Positions 57,007-64,000 of a stretch of 64,000 nucleotides of DNA are shown piece after piece (position 1 is the first letter of the stretch; each line of letters begins with the position of its first letter). The notes under the pieces are model-generated. The model saw only the letters and a list, made by a program, of their open reading frames with translations, had not been told where the DNA came from and did no database searches. The stretch comes from Ligilactobacillus faecis (GTDB taxonomy: Bacteria; Bacillota; Bacilli; Lactobacillales; Lactobacillaceae), in assembly GCF_029889745.1 (NCBI RefSeq), contig NZ_CP123639.1, forward strand, positions 212,501-276,500, given 5' to 3'. A program made the translations under genes and the position numbers.

Positions 57007-57648
57007 TCACACTTTAGCTAAAGCCTCTTTGATCGGTGTTTGGCCACTTCGCATAGAAATGACTTTCTTTTTCGTATTATCAAATTCAAGCAATAACGCT
57101 AAAGTTTTCGCTACATCAGAGATCGGATTAGTAGCGACTTTTCCTGTGCCTAATGTGATTTTTTCGGTTCCAGGCTCTTCTGTCAAAGCAGTTGGTTGTA
57201 AGATCGTATAGTCTAGGTCGGTCTGGTTGACTAAATAGTTATCAGCAAAAAATTTAGCCACGTTATAATTCATGATCTGTTCTAAACCTGGTCGATGCCA
57301 GAATTTTGGTTCAAGTGAGTGCACTGAACTCAACATGATATAGCGTTTGATCTGATTTTTTTGAGCTGCTTGCATCGTTTTGACAGCCCCAAAAGCATCA
57401 GTTTGTAAAAGATCTTTGCCACGTGAACCAGCAGTAAAGTAGACCACATCTTGGTGTCCGATCAATTCTGCTAATTCAGCGACGTCTGCATGTAGATCTA
57501 GTTTAACTGCTGTCACATGGGGATCATCTTTTAAGCTGACATTTTCAGGATGGCGCGCTGCCGCCGTCACTTCATGGCCATTTTCAACTAATGCTTTGAT
57601 CAATTCAGTCGCAACACGTCCTGAAGCACCAACAACAAAAATCTTCAT
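57007..57648 (-). CDS. NAD(P)-binding atypical SDR (YwnB/YhfK-like)
   Basis: A 213-aa Rossmann-fold protein. The nucleotide loop GASGRVATELIKAL lies at residues 7-20, and the AVKLDLHADV and YFTAGSRGKD segments are typical of NmrA/atypical SDR proteins. The Tyr-x3-Lys of classical SDRs is not clear, so it may be a redox sensor rather than an enzyme. AGAAAGGA lies 11 nt before the ATG, a normal spacing. It follows the flavoprotein reductase by 17 nt, so they probably form an operon. Confidence 0.85.
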   Translation of the reverse strand: MKIFVVGASGRVATELIKALVENGHEVTAAARHPENVSLKDDPHVTAVKLDLHADVAELAELIGHQDVVYFTAGSRGKDLLQTDAFGAVKTMQAAQKNQIKRYIMLSSVHSLEPKFWHRPGLEQIMNYNVAKFFADNYLVNQTDLDYTILQPTALTEEPGTEKITLGTGKVATNPISDVAKTLALLLEFDNTKKKVISMRSGQTPIKEALAKV

Positions 57649-57665
57649 TTAGATCACGGTCCTTT

Positions 57666-58997
57666 CTATTTTAAAACATCGTTCAAAGCTTCACTCATCG
57701 TCGGATGCGTGTAGATCTGGTCACGTAAAAGCGTATATGGAAGCTCAGCTTTCATCGCTAAAGCTAGCAAGTTGATCAACTCATGGGATTCAGCTGCATA
57801 GATCGTTGCCCCTAAGATCGCATCGCTATCTTTAGCCACTAAGATCTTAAAGATCCCTTGTGTCTCTTGTAAAACACGCGCTTTAGGAATGGCTGCGACA
57901 GGGAGCTTGAACAAACGATACTCTATCCCTTTGGCTTTAGCTTCTTTTTCATTCAACCCAACTTTTGAGAGTGGTGGTTCAATAAAGACACTGTAGGGCA
58001 CGACTACACGGTCACTTACCCGCCGTTTTCCCGTGCCAAAGAGCTCATCTTTGATGATCCGAAAATCATCCAGCGAGATATACGTGAACTGAAGCCCTCC
58101 TTTAACATCCCCTAAAGCCCAGACATTTGGAACTGTCGTATGCAACTGGTCATCGACAACGATCGCTCCGCGTTCATCGACTTTGATAGCTGTATTTTCT
58201 AGACCAAGCTTTGCTGTGCGCGGTTTTCTTCCAGTCGCAGCCAAGATCTTATCTGCTTTGAGGGTCACTTCGTTTCCATCTTTTTCATAGCTGATTTCGA
58301 CGTGATCTAAGACATCTTTGACTTCTTTGACGTTGACCCCTAATTCGAAGTTGACCCCTGCTTTAGTCATATCTTTAAAGACAAGTTCTGAAACATCGCT
58401 ATCTTCACGAGGGATAAAGTCAGTATGGAGATCTAACACGGTGACTTTTGAACCGTAACGAGCAAACATTCCTGCAAATTCAAGCCCAATATAGCCAGCT
58501 CCTAAGATCACAAGTTCTTTTGGCAACTTTGTCTCGTCCATCGCTTTGGTAGAATCAAGGACATTTTTACTTTCTTTTAAACCTTTGATCGGTAAAACGA
58601 CTGGTTCAGCCCCAGTGTTGATAAAGATCCGTTCACCTTCAAGTTGAACTTTTTGACCATCTGCTTTAGTCACTTCAACAACATGATCTGAAACAAAGCG
58701 CGCTTCCCCGTCTAAAACAGTGACTGAGTCTTCATCTGCCAACATATGGTAGTTTTTATCACGCAAAAAGGCTGTCATCTCATTTTTGCCAGCTACGGCA
58801 TGACTGAATTCAGTCCCCTTGGTCGACTCGATGATCAACCGCTTTGAAGGCAAGCAGGCGATGTTGATACATGTGCCCCCATACATCTGATCGGAACGTT
58901 CAACAACGACGACTTCTTCACCTTTTGCTGCTAAAGTCTTTGCCAATGTTTTGCCACCTTTACCAAAACCAATGATCAGATTCTTTACTTTTTCCAT
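57666..58997 (-). CDS. flavoprotein disulfide reductase, RclA / hypothiocyanite-reductase type
   Basis: A 443-aa FAD and NAD(P)H enzyme of the class I disulfide reductase family. FAD-binding GFGKGGKTLA is at the N-terminus. The redox cysteines are in GGTCINIACLPSK (C-x4-C, near 43-48). The NAD(P)H loop GAGYIGLEFAG lies near 165, the second FAD motif ALGDVKGG near 295, and HPTMSEALND near the C-terminus carries the catalytic His. The GFGKxGKTLA start and the ACLPSK variant resemble RclA and streptococcal hypothiocyanous-acid reductase rather than lipoamide dehydrogenase. It likely protects against reactive chlorine or hypothiocyanite. The start depends on a hairpin-spaced SD. Confidence 0.87.
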   Translation of the reverse strand: MEKVKNLIIGFGKGGKTLAKTLAAKGEEVVVVERSDQMYGGTCINIACLPSKRLIIESTKGTEFSHAVAGKNEMTAFLRDKNYHMLADEDSVTVLDGEARFVSDHVVEVTKADGQKVQLEGERIFINTGAEPVVLPIKGLKESKNVLDSTKAMDETKLPKELVILGAGYIGLEFAGMFARYGSKVTVLDLHTDFIPREDSDVSELVFKDMTKAGVNFELGVNVKEVKDVLDHVEISYEKDGNEVTLKADKILAATGRKPRTAKLGLENTAIKVDERGAIVVDDQLHTTVPNVWALGDVKGGLQFTYISLDDFRIIKDELFGTGKRRVSDRVVVPYSVFIEPPLSKVGLNEKEAKAKGIEYRLFKLPVAAIPKARVLQETQGIFKILVAKDSDAILGATIYAAESHELINLLALAMKAELPYTLLRDQIYTHPTMSEALNDVLK

Positions 58998-59042
58998 TGT
59001 TTTTCACCGCTATATGTCTAAACATATAGTCTTTCCTTTCTT
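58998..59042 (-). promoter_or_regulatory. structure-spaced ribosome-binding site of the flavoprotein reductase gene
   Basis: On the minus strand: SD AAGAAAGGA (59034-59042), arm CTATATGT (59022-59029), 4-nt loop, arm ACATATAG (59010-59017), then 12 nt to ATG. The stem is 8 bp and perfect. The linear distance is 36 nt. Confidence 0.7.
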
Positions 59043-59179
59043 GCACTTGCTTACTACTAGCGATCCAAACTAAACTATCAGCTGACCACTTATAACACCC
59101 GACATTCCCTTTTTGATTTCATTCTTACAAATAGTAAGTTAACATGTTATCTACTCGATTGCAATTATTTTGTCTTACA

Positions 59180-59214
59180 AAAAAGCTAGGCTAAAAGACC
59201 TAGCTTGCTTTTTC
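59180..59214 (-). terminator. terminator of the SDR gene
   Basis: AAGCTAGG and CCTAGCTT pair around an 8-nt loop, with a T run on the minus strand. Confidence 0.85.
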
Positions 59215-59215
59215 T

Positions 59216-60028
59216 TTAACTTGCATTCATCATGATCTTATCAAAAAGACTTGTTGGTAATACCGTGTGTAAAAAGACAAGTGGTTTTGCCATGAACCCG
59301 ATCAAATAGCGAGGACGCGGACGTTTAGCCGCAACTGCCTTACCGATCGCTTTTGAAACGATCATTGGGTCAGACATCATGTTGCCACTGTATTGTTTGC
59401 GCATCCCAGCAGCTGTCTTTTGCGCGACTGCTTCATACGCACCACCTTGAGCCGATTTTTCTAATTTATCAGCTGCGATGTGCCCAAAATCAGTCTTGAT
59501 CCCACCAGGCTCGATCAATGATACTTTGATCCCAAATTGTTTGACTTCCATCCGCAATGCATCTGAGAAAGCTTCAACTGCATATTTTGTCGCATGATAC
59601 CAAGCACCTAAAAAGCTTACTAAGCGTCCACCCATGGAAGCGACGTTAATGATCCGCCCCGCCTGTTGCTTGCGCATATATGGCAAAACTGCCTTTGTCA
59701 AGCTAGCTAGTCCAAAGAGATTGACTTCAAATTGACGTTTAGCTTCATCTAACGATACATCCTCGATCGCTCCATAAGAACCATAACCAGCATTATTGAT
59801 CAAAACATCGATCCGCCCTTCATTTTGGATGATCGTTTGGACCGCTTCATTGATCGAAGACTCATCAGTCACATCTAAACGTAAGGGTGTGACCCCAAAA
59901 GCTTTCAATGATTCCATTTGCTCGATGCGTCTTGCACCAGCATAAACTTTATAGCCTTGCTTAGCTAGAAATTCAGCTGTCTGTTTGCCGATCCCACTGC
60001 TTGCCCCAGTCAATAAAATAATTTCCAT
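59216..60028 (-). CDS. classical short-chain dehydrogenase/reductase
   Basis: A 270-aa NAD(P)-dependent oxidoreductase. The cofactor loop TGASSGIGKQT lies near residue 6, NNAGYG near 77, the catalytic Ser in NVASMGGR near 130 and Tyr-x3-Lys in YHATKYAVEAFSDALR near 145. The substrate is unknown. The SD AAAAGGGG lies 8 nt before the ATG. It is single, with its own terminator. Confidence 0.9.
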   Translation of the reverse strand: MEIILLTGASSGIGKQTAEFLAKQGYKVYAGARRIEQMESLKAFGVTPLRLDVTDESSINEAVQTIIQNEGRIDVLINNAGYGSYGAIEDVSLDEAKRQFEVNLFGLASLTKAVLPYMRKQQAGRIINVASMGGRLVSFLGAWYHATKYAVEAFSDALRMEVKQFGIKVSLIEPGGIKTDFGHIAADKLEKSAQGGAYEAVAQKTAAGMRKQYSGNMMSDPMIVSKAIGKAVAAKRPRPRYLIGFMAKPLVFLHTVLPTSLFDKIMMNAS

Positions 60029-60227
60029 TTTTCTACCCCTTTTCTTTTGGCTTTGTTATCTATATTGTGCCATAGGAGTTTAAAGTTTCAAACATCATTT
60101 CACGCCAAAAAGACATCTCTTGCTGTCATAGTTGACGCTTGACTGGATCTGCCCTATAATGCTTAATAACATAGGTATTTGCCGGCGAGACCTAGGCCAA
60201 AAGCGCCGACGAGAAGAAAGGATCAGT

Positions 60228-60899
60228 ATGCGGATCAATATTTTGCAACATACACCAAATGAAGGGCCCGGTGCGCTCAGAGCTTGGGCCAAAGAACATG
60301 GACATGAACTTTATATCTATCATCCTTATCAATTTGACGGTGTCTTACCTTCAGCTGATACGACTGACTTCCTTGTTATTTTAGGGGGGCCGATGAGTCC
60401 AAATGATGACCTTTTTTGGATCAAACAAGAACGCCAACTCATAAGAGAACTCTTAGCTAAACACGTTCCGATCTTTGGCGCTTGTTTTGGAGCTCAACAG
60501 ATCGCTAAAGCTTTAGGCTCTCAGATCACAAAAGCTCCTGCTAAAGAAGTCGGTTGGGCGCCAGTCTATTTAAAAAGCACTGTGATCCCTGGTATTCCTA
60601 AACGCTTAACTGCTTTACATTGGCACGAAGAACGCTTTGAGATCCCAAAAGAAGCCGTCCATTTATTCGAGAGCGATCTTGTCAAAGAGCAAGGCTTTTT
60701 AGTCGGTGATAATGTATTAGGTCTACAATTTCATTTCGAACCAGAAGCCGACGATGTCCGTGAGATCGCTTTGAATGATCGGACTTATCCAAATGAAGGT
60801 AATGCTTTAAAACAAAGCACGCTAGATATTTTACAAGCCAAAGTCCCAGCCGAAAATAAAGCTGTCTTGTTCAAATTGCTTGATTTCATTACACAATAA
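60228..60899 (+). CDS. class I glutamine amidotransferase-like protein
   Basis: A 223-aa cytosolic protein. The nucleophile Cys is in FGACFGAQQIAKALG (near 88). The His is in LQFHFEPEAD (near 168), and a downstream Glu completes the triad. It resembles YfeJ/GuaA-like stand-alone GATases whose substrate is unknown. ATG 60228-60230 has AGAAAGGA 5 nt upstream, a direct spacing. An imperfect GC-rich hairpin (about 60180-60211) precedes the SD. Confidence 0.87.
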   Translation: MRINILQHTPNEGPGALRAWAKEHGHELYIYHPYQFDGVLPSADTTDFLVILGGPMSPNDDLFWIKQERQLIRELLAKHVPIFGACFGAQQIAKALGSQITKAPAKEVGWAPVYLKSTVIPGIPKRLTALHWHEERFEIPKEAVHLFESDLVKEQGFLVGDNVLGLQFHFEPEADDVREIALNDRTYPNEGNALKQSTLDILQAKVPAENKAVLFKLLDFITQ

Positions 60900-60902
60900 A
60901 CT

Positions 60903-60932
60903 AAAAAGTCCTGCTAACAGGACTTTTTTAGT
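60903..60932. terminator. bidirectional terminator, GATase and AraC genes
   Basis: AAAAAGTCCTG and CAGGACTTTTTT form a perfect stem with a 4-nt loop. It overlaps the last codons of the AraC gene. Confidence 0.9.
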
Positions 60933-61920
60933 GCTCATTTTGAGCGCGATATTCGCTGACACTGATCCCCCGCCAAACGATGAAAGCGCGTAAAAAAGAA
61001 TTTAATTCTTGGTAACCTAGTAGATAAGCGATATCGTTCGTAGTCATCGTGATATTTTTTAAATAGTGTAATGCTAAGATCTCACGGGCACTATTCAATT
61101 GTTCTTGAAACGTCGTATTTTCTTCTTTTAATCGGCGTTGCAAAGTTCGTTTAGAATATCCGAGCTTTTGGGAAATATCTTCGATCGAAAATAAGCCACT
61201 AGCTAACGATTCGGTGATCGCATTGCGAACTTTAGCACTGACCGAATCATCAACTGCTAGTTCGGCTAAACGTTTCTTTAATTCTGGTTCAAAGTAGTCC
61301 CACATCGTCTGATCATGACTTTTAAAGGGACGTTTGAGATCAGCCAGCGCAAAGGTTATTTGATCTTTTGCCCCTGAAACAGGAGCAACTAAGAAAAAGT
61401 CGGCTAAAGCAGAGGTTTCTTTAGGCATAAGCTCATGAAACTGAACTTTTTGCGGTCTAACTTCAAAGCCAGTTGCTTTCCGCAACATCCCCACCATAAA
61501 TGCAAACTCACTTTTAGCGATAAAGCGTGGGATGCTTAGTTCACTTGCAGTCGAATGTAACTCGATCGTTAAAGTGGTCTCAGTTTGTTTGAGTTTAAAC
61601 GTCATCGGACCGATCAATTTTTTATACTGAGCGATCCGCTTGATAAAGGTTTGACCGTCTTGACTACAGTAAGCGGCAAAGATCGGGGGCGAAAATTGTT
61701 CGATCTTCTCTTGCGTCGCCATCTTGACCGGTAACAAAGGATCACTTAACTTATGTTCGATCAGTTCCATCAAGTGGTAATAATCTCTTTCAGCCACAAG
61801 AGGGCGTTCTTTTGTAAAAGTCTCAGGCGCTAAGCCAACTTCAGTCAAAAGTTCCTTTAGGTCAAGACCATATTCTTCAAAGAGCTGTGCATACCGACCA
61901 TCGATCACAAATTTTTCCAT
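60928..61920 (-). CDS. AraC-family transcriptional regulator (arabinose-binding-like N-terminus)
   Basis: A 330-aa regulator. The N-terminal 200 residues resemble the AraC-binding-like domain of OruR/ArgR-type regulators (PF12625). The C-terminal 90 residues hold the double HTH (SIEDISQKLGYSKRTLQRRLKEE, then TTNDIAYLLGYQELNSFLRAFIVWRG). I chose ATG 61918-61920 because TAGGGATAGT lies directly upstream. The frame open to 61950 would overlap the ALDH stop. The aldehyde dehydrogenase gene lies 8 nt upstream in the same direction, so this may regulate it. Confidence 0.85.
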   Translation of the reverse strand: MEKFVIDGRYAQLFEEYGLDLKELLTEVGLAPETFTKERPLVAERDYYHLMELIEHKLSDPLLPVKMATQEKIEQFSPPIFAAYCSQDGQTFIKRIAQYKKLIGPMTFKLKQTETTLTIELHSTASELSIPRFIAKSEFAFMVGMLRKATGFEVRPQKVQFHELMPKETSALADFFLVAPVSGAKDQITFALADLKRPFKSHDQTMWDYFEPELKKRLAELAVDDSVSAKVRNAITESLASGLFSIEDISQKLGYSKRTLQRRLKEENTTFQEQLNSAREILALHYLKNITMTTNDIAYLLGYQELNSFLRAFIVWRGISVSEYRAQNEH

Positions 61921-61927
61921 ACTATCC

Positions 61928-63343
61928 CTACTTACGTGAAATATTTTCAAAAACAGCTTGCATATCTATTTTAGCACTGTTCAAATATTTTTCATTTGTA
62001 AACTCGCGCATCCCCGAAAAACTCATCTCACGCCCGTATCCCGAGTCTTTGATCCCACCAAAGGGGATCGCATATGAAGCCATCGTCGGCTGATTGATCG
62101 AGATCGCTCCCGCTTCTAATTTTTCGCCTAAAGCAGCTGCTTTTTTAGGATCTGTTGTATACACTGACGCCCCTAGACCAAAAGGCGTTCCGTTTGCAAG
62201 CGCAAGCATCTCAGCTTCATCTTTATACGAAAAGACCATAAAAACAGGGCCAAAGATCTCTTCTTTTGCGATCGGATTATCTTGTGTCACTTCAGTCAAG
62301 AGCGTTGCTTGGACCCAAGCACTATCGGCCGGAACTTCTGGTCCGATCGGTGTTGCTTTAGCTCCATGGCTTACTGCTTTTTGGATCTGAGCTTTAACTT
62401 TAGCAGCAGCTTTTTTAGAACAAAGCGGACCATAAGATGTGGTTTCTTCTAAAGGATCGCCAATGGTGAGTTCATTTGTTGCTTTTGTTAGTTCGTCTAA
62501 AAATGTTTGGTATAACGATTCATGGATCAACATCCGTTTATCAGCTAAACAAACTTGACCTGAATTTGTCAAACGTCCAAGCAAGGCACCTTCGATCACA
62601 GTTGCCATATCGGCATCAGGTAAAACGACCATCGCATCTGAGCCACCAAGTTCCATCACATTTTTCTTCAAAGCATGGGTTGCTTTAGCCGCGACTTCAC
62701 GTCCGACTTCAGTACTACCAGTGATCGTGACCCCACTGATCCGTGGATCGCTCAATAAACGATCTGATTGTTCATAATCAACAAAGAGATTTTGGAAAAC
62801 TCCTTCTGGTAAGCCAGCATCCAAAAGTAATTTTTCAAAAGCTAAAGCACATTGGGGCACATTTGATGAATGTTTCAACACGACAGTATTACCAGCCATC
62901 AGCTGAGCGGCTGTAGGACGTGCCATTTGGAAAAAAGGCACATTCCAAGGTTCGATCTCATAGATCGTACCTAACGGTTGGTAGATCCCGATCGCATCCC
63001 CAGCTAATTGGTCCTCGGTCTTTAAATAATGTGGCGCTAAAAATTCAGCTGCATGTTCAGCATTATATTCGAAAATATCGGCACACATTTGGTTTTCCCA
63101 TAAAGAGATCGTGATCAATTTCCCCGTCTCTTTTGTATTTAAAGCCGCTAACTCTTGATTTCTTTCACGAAACAGTTTAGCTGCTTTTTTTAAGATCTGT
63201 GCTCGTGTAGCAAAACTTGTTTCCTTCCATGTCTTAAATGCTTCTTCTGCTTTGGCGATCTTTGCTTCAAATTCAACATCTGTCAAAGTTTCAAATTCAG
63301 CCATCACTTCGTTACTGTATGGATTTTTACTTACATATGCCAT
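61928..63343 (-). CDS. NAD(P)-dependent aldehyde dehydrogenase, succinate-semialdehyde type
   Basis: A 471-aa cytosolic enzyme oxidising an aldehyde to its acid. The catalytic Cys is in SGQVCLADKR (near 270), the general base Glu in ELGGSDAMVV (near 240), and Asn in EPWNVPF (near 135). The cofactor loop is GSTEVGREV. Similar Lactobacillus proteins are called succinate-semialdehyde dehydrogenase, but the substrate cannot be read. The SD GGGGG precedes the ATG. It follows the partial SDR by 15 nt and precedes an AraC regulator, suggesting an inducible catabolic or detoxification operon. Confidence 0.9.
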   Translation of the reverse strand: MAYVSKNPYSNEVMAEFETLTDVEFEAKIAKAEEAFKTWKETSFATRAQILKKAAKLFRERNQELAALNTKETGKLITISLWENQMCADIFEYNAEHAAEFLAPHYLKTEDQLAGDAIGIYQPLGTIYEIEPWNVPFFQMARPTAAQLMAGNTVVLKHSSNVPQCALAFEKLLLDAGLPEGVFQNLFVDYEQSDRLLSDPRISGVTITGSTEVGREVAAKATHALKKNVMELGGSDAMVVLPDADMATVIEGALLGRLTNSGQVCLADKRMLIHESLYQTFLDELTKATNELTIGDPLEETTSYGPLCSKKAAAKVKAQIQKAVSHGAKATPIGPEVPADSAWVQATLLTEVTQDNPIAKEEIFGPVFMVFSYKDEAEMLALANGTPFGLGASVYTTDPKKAAALGEKLEAGAISINQPTMASYAIPFGGIKDSGYGREMSFSGMREFTNEKYLNSAKIDMQAVFENISRK

Positions 63344-63358
63344 CTTTATTTTCCCCCA

Positions 63359-64000
63359 TTAATTATCAGCACTACCGCGTTCTTGTAATTTATAAACATT
63401 ATCTAACAACAACTTCTTTGGGATCATCGGTGATAAATTCATAAACGGCTTTTGTAAAGCTGTCAGCCCTGCAATCACTTCTAATTCACCTTGAAGCATC
63501 GCATCATAACCAGCTTGAGCGACTTCAAGTGGCGAGACTGCATTAGCAAAGAGTTTAGTATCACTCAAGCCCCCTGCCTGAGCAAAACCCGTTTGCATCG
63601 CACCAGGCATCAAACAGGTAACTGTGACGCCGGTATCTTTCACTTCACGCCATAAAGCTTCAGACCAACTTGTGAGATAGGCTTTAGTTGCATAGTAGAC
63701 TGCTTGGAGTGGGCCTGGCATAGCTGCTGCAGTCGAAGAAACATTCAAGACTTTACCATTACCACGCTTGACGAAATCAGGTAAAAATAGTTTCGCCAAT
63801 CTCGTTGGTGTTTCGATATTGACTGCGATCATCGCCATATCTTGTTCCATCGTTCGAGCAATAAACTCACCTTGACCGCCAAAACCAGCGTTATTGATCA
63901 AATAATCAACTGTCCAACCGTTTGCCTCACACGTATCATAGATCGACCAAGCTGCTTCTTTTTCTGCCAGATCAACGGCGATCGTATGTGCTGTGATCCC
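63359..64000 (-). CDS. short-chain dehydrogenase/reductase, 5' end outside window
   Basis: The frame is open to the window edge, adding TAHTIAVDLAEKEAAW and following residues before NNAGFGGQGEF. Visible motifs are NNAGFG, the Ser of NVSSTAAAMPG and Tyr-x3-Lys in YYATKAYLTSWSEALWREV. The C-terminus matches SDRs of the DltE/YqjQ kind. The N-terminal cofactor loop lies beyond the window. It is probably in the same transcript as the aldehyde dehydrogenase, 15 nt downstream. Confidence 0.85.
   Translation of the reverse strand, partial: GITAHTIAVDLAEKEAAWSIYDTCEANGWTVDYLINNAGFGGQGEFIARTMEQDMAMIAVNIETPTRLAKLFLPDFVKRGNGKVLNVSSTAAAMPGPLQAVYYATKAYLTSWSEALWREVKDTGVTVTCLMPGAMQTGFAQAGGLSDTKLFANAVSPLEVAQAGYDAMLQGELEVIAGLTALQKPFMNLSPMIPKKLLLDNVYKLQERGSADN

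Noticed and set aside
60180-60211. A tenth hairpin-spaced site before the GATase gene
   Set aside because: The hairpin lies upstream of the SD, and the SD is 5 nt from the ATG, so it does not fit the pattern.

Overview
The window comes from a low-GC Gram-positive bacterium of the Lactobacillaceae. The partial 16S gene, CtsR-controlled clpE, apf-like cell-wall protein, lipoteichoic-acid genes, PTS genes and energy-coupling-factor genes all fit. My best guess from the 16S variable regions and gene order is a Ligilactobacillus-type species, but I could not run a database comparison.

Layout. 1-1.4 kb: most of a 16S rRNA gene on the minus strand, with three or four tandem promoters and a gene-free leader. 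2-8 kb: lipoteichoic acid (LTA) module, with LTA synthase, a YkuJ-like protein, a multispanning membrane protein and two glycolipid glycosyltransferases. 8-10 kb: ptsHI. 10.5-12.7 kb: clpE with a textbook CtsR operator. 12.9-15.1 kb: an ABC ATPase with a membrane partner and a broken permease gene. 15.4-26.7 kb: housekeeping and envelope genes (DUF1827, MucBP-like protein, prfC, CNNM/CBS protein, a TagH-like LysM protein, GtrA, gpsA, AI-2E-family permease, DUF402, RlmD/TrmA-type methyltransferase). 27.3-29.3 kb: an IS200/IS605 element with divergent tnpA and tnpB. 29.3-37.2 kb: recX, YihY, LysM protein, galU, map, flavodoxin, yfhO. 37.2-38.8 kb: an intact IS4-family element inside a terminator. 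38.8-47.9 kb: wecB, aminopeptidase PepS-type, cytochrome-b5-like protein, a small membrane protein, a TnpB remnant, apf, a DedA/VTT protein, gdhA, mscL, YitT. 48-50.3 kb: an hrtRBA-type haem-efflux operon with its palindromic operator. 50.4-51.8 kb: an NTF2-like pseudogene and a Fic protein. 52-56.3 kb: ecfA1-ecfA2-ecfT-truA-rplM-rpsI. 56.4-64 kb: redox genes (FMN reductase, SDRs, a flavoprotein disulfide reductase), a GATase, an AraC regulator and an aldehyde dehydrogenase.

Genes that work together. ltaS, the two glycosyltransferases, YfhO and GtrA all belong to LTA synthesis or decoration. galU supplies UDP-glucose and wecB supplies UDP-ManNAc. The haem operon sits 6 kb from a cytochrome-b5-like protein.

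Most unusual signal. Nine separate genes have a good Shine-Dalgarno sequence (usually AGAAAGGA) that is 31-80 nt from the start codon, with a stem-loop filling the gap. The helix leaves only 9-13 nt between its 3' foot and the start codon, so folding would restore a near-normal spacing. Several of these leaders share primary sequence, often GCTATAT in the 5' arm paired with ATATAGC. The same AGAAAGGA is used at ordinary spacing by other genes here. I regard this as a candidate undescribed family of structure-spaced ribosome-binding sites. A second window-wide signal is strong GATC enrichment. It arises because the codon before an Ile ATC nearly always ends in G when a synonymous choice exists.
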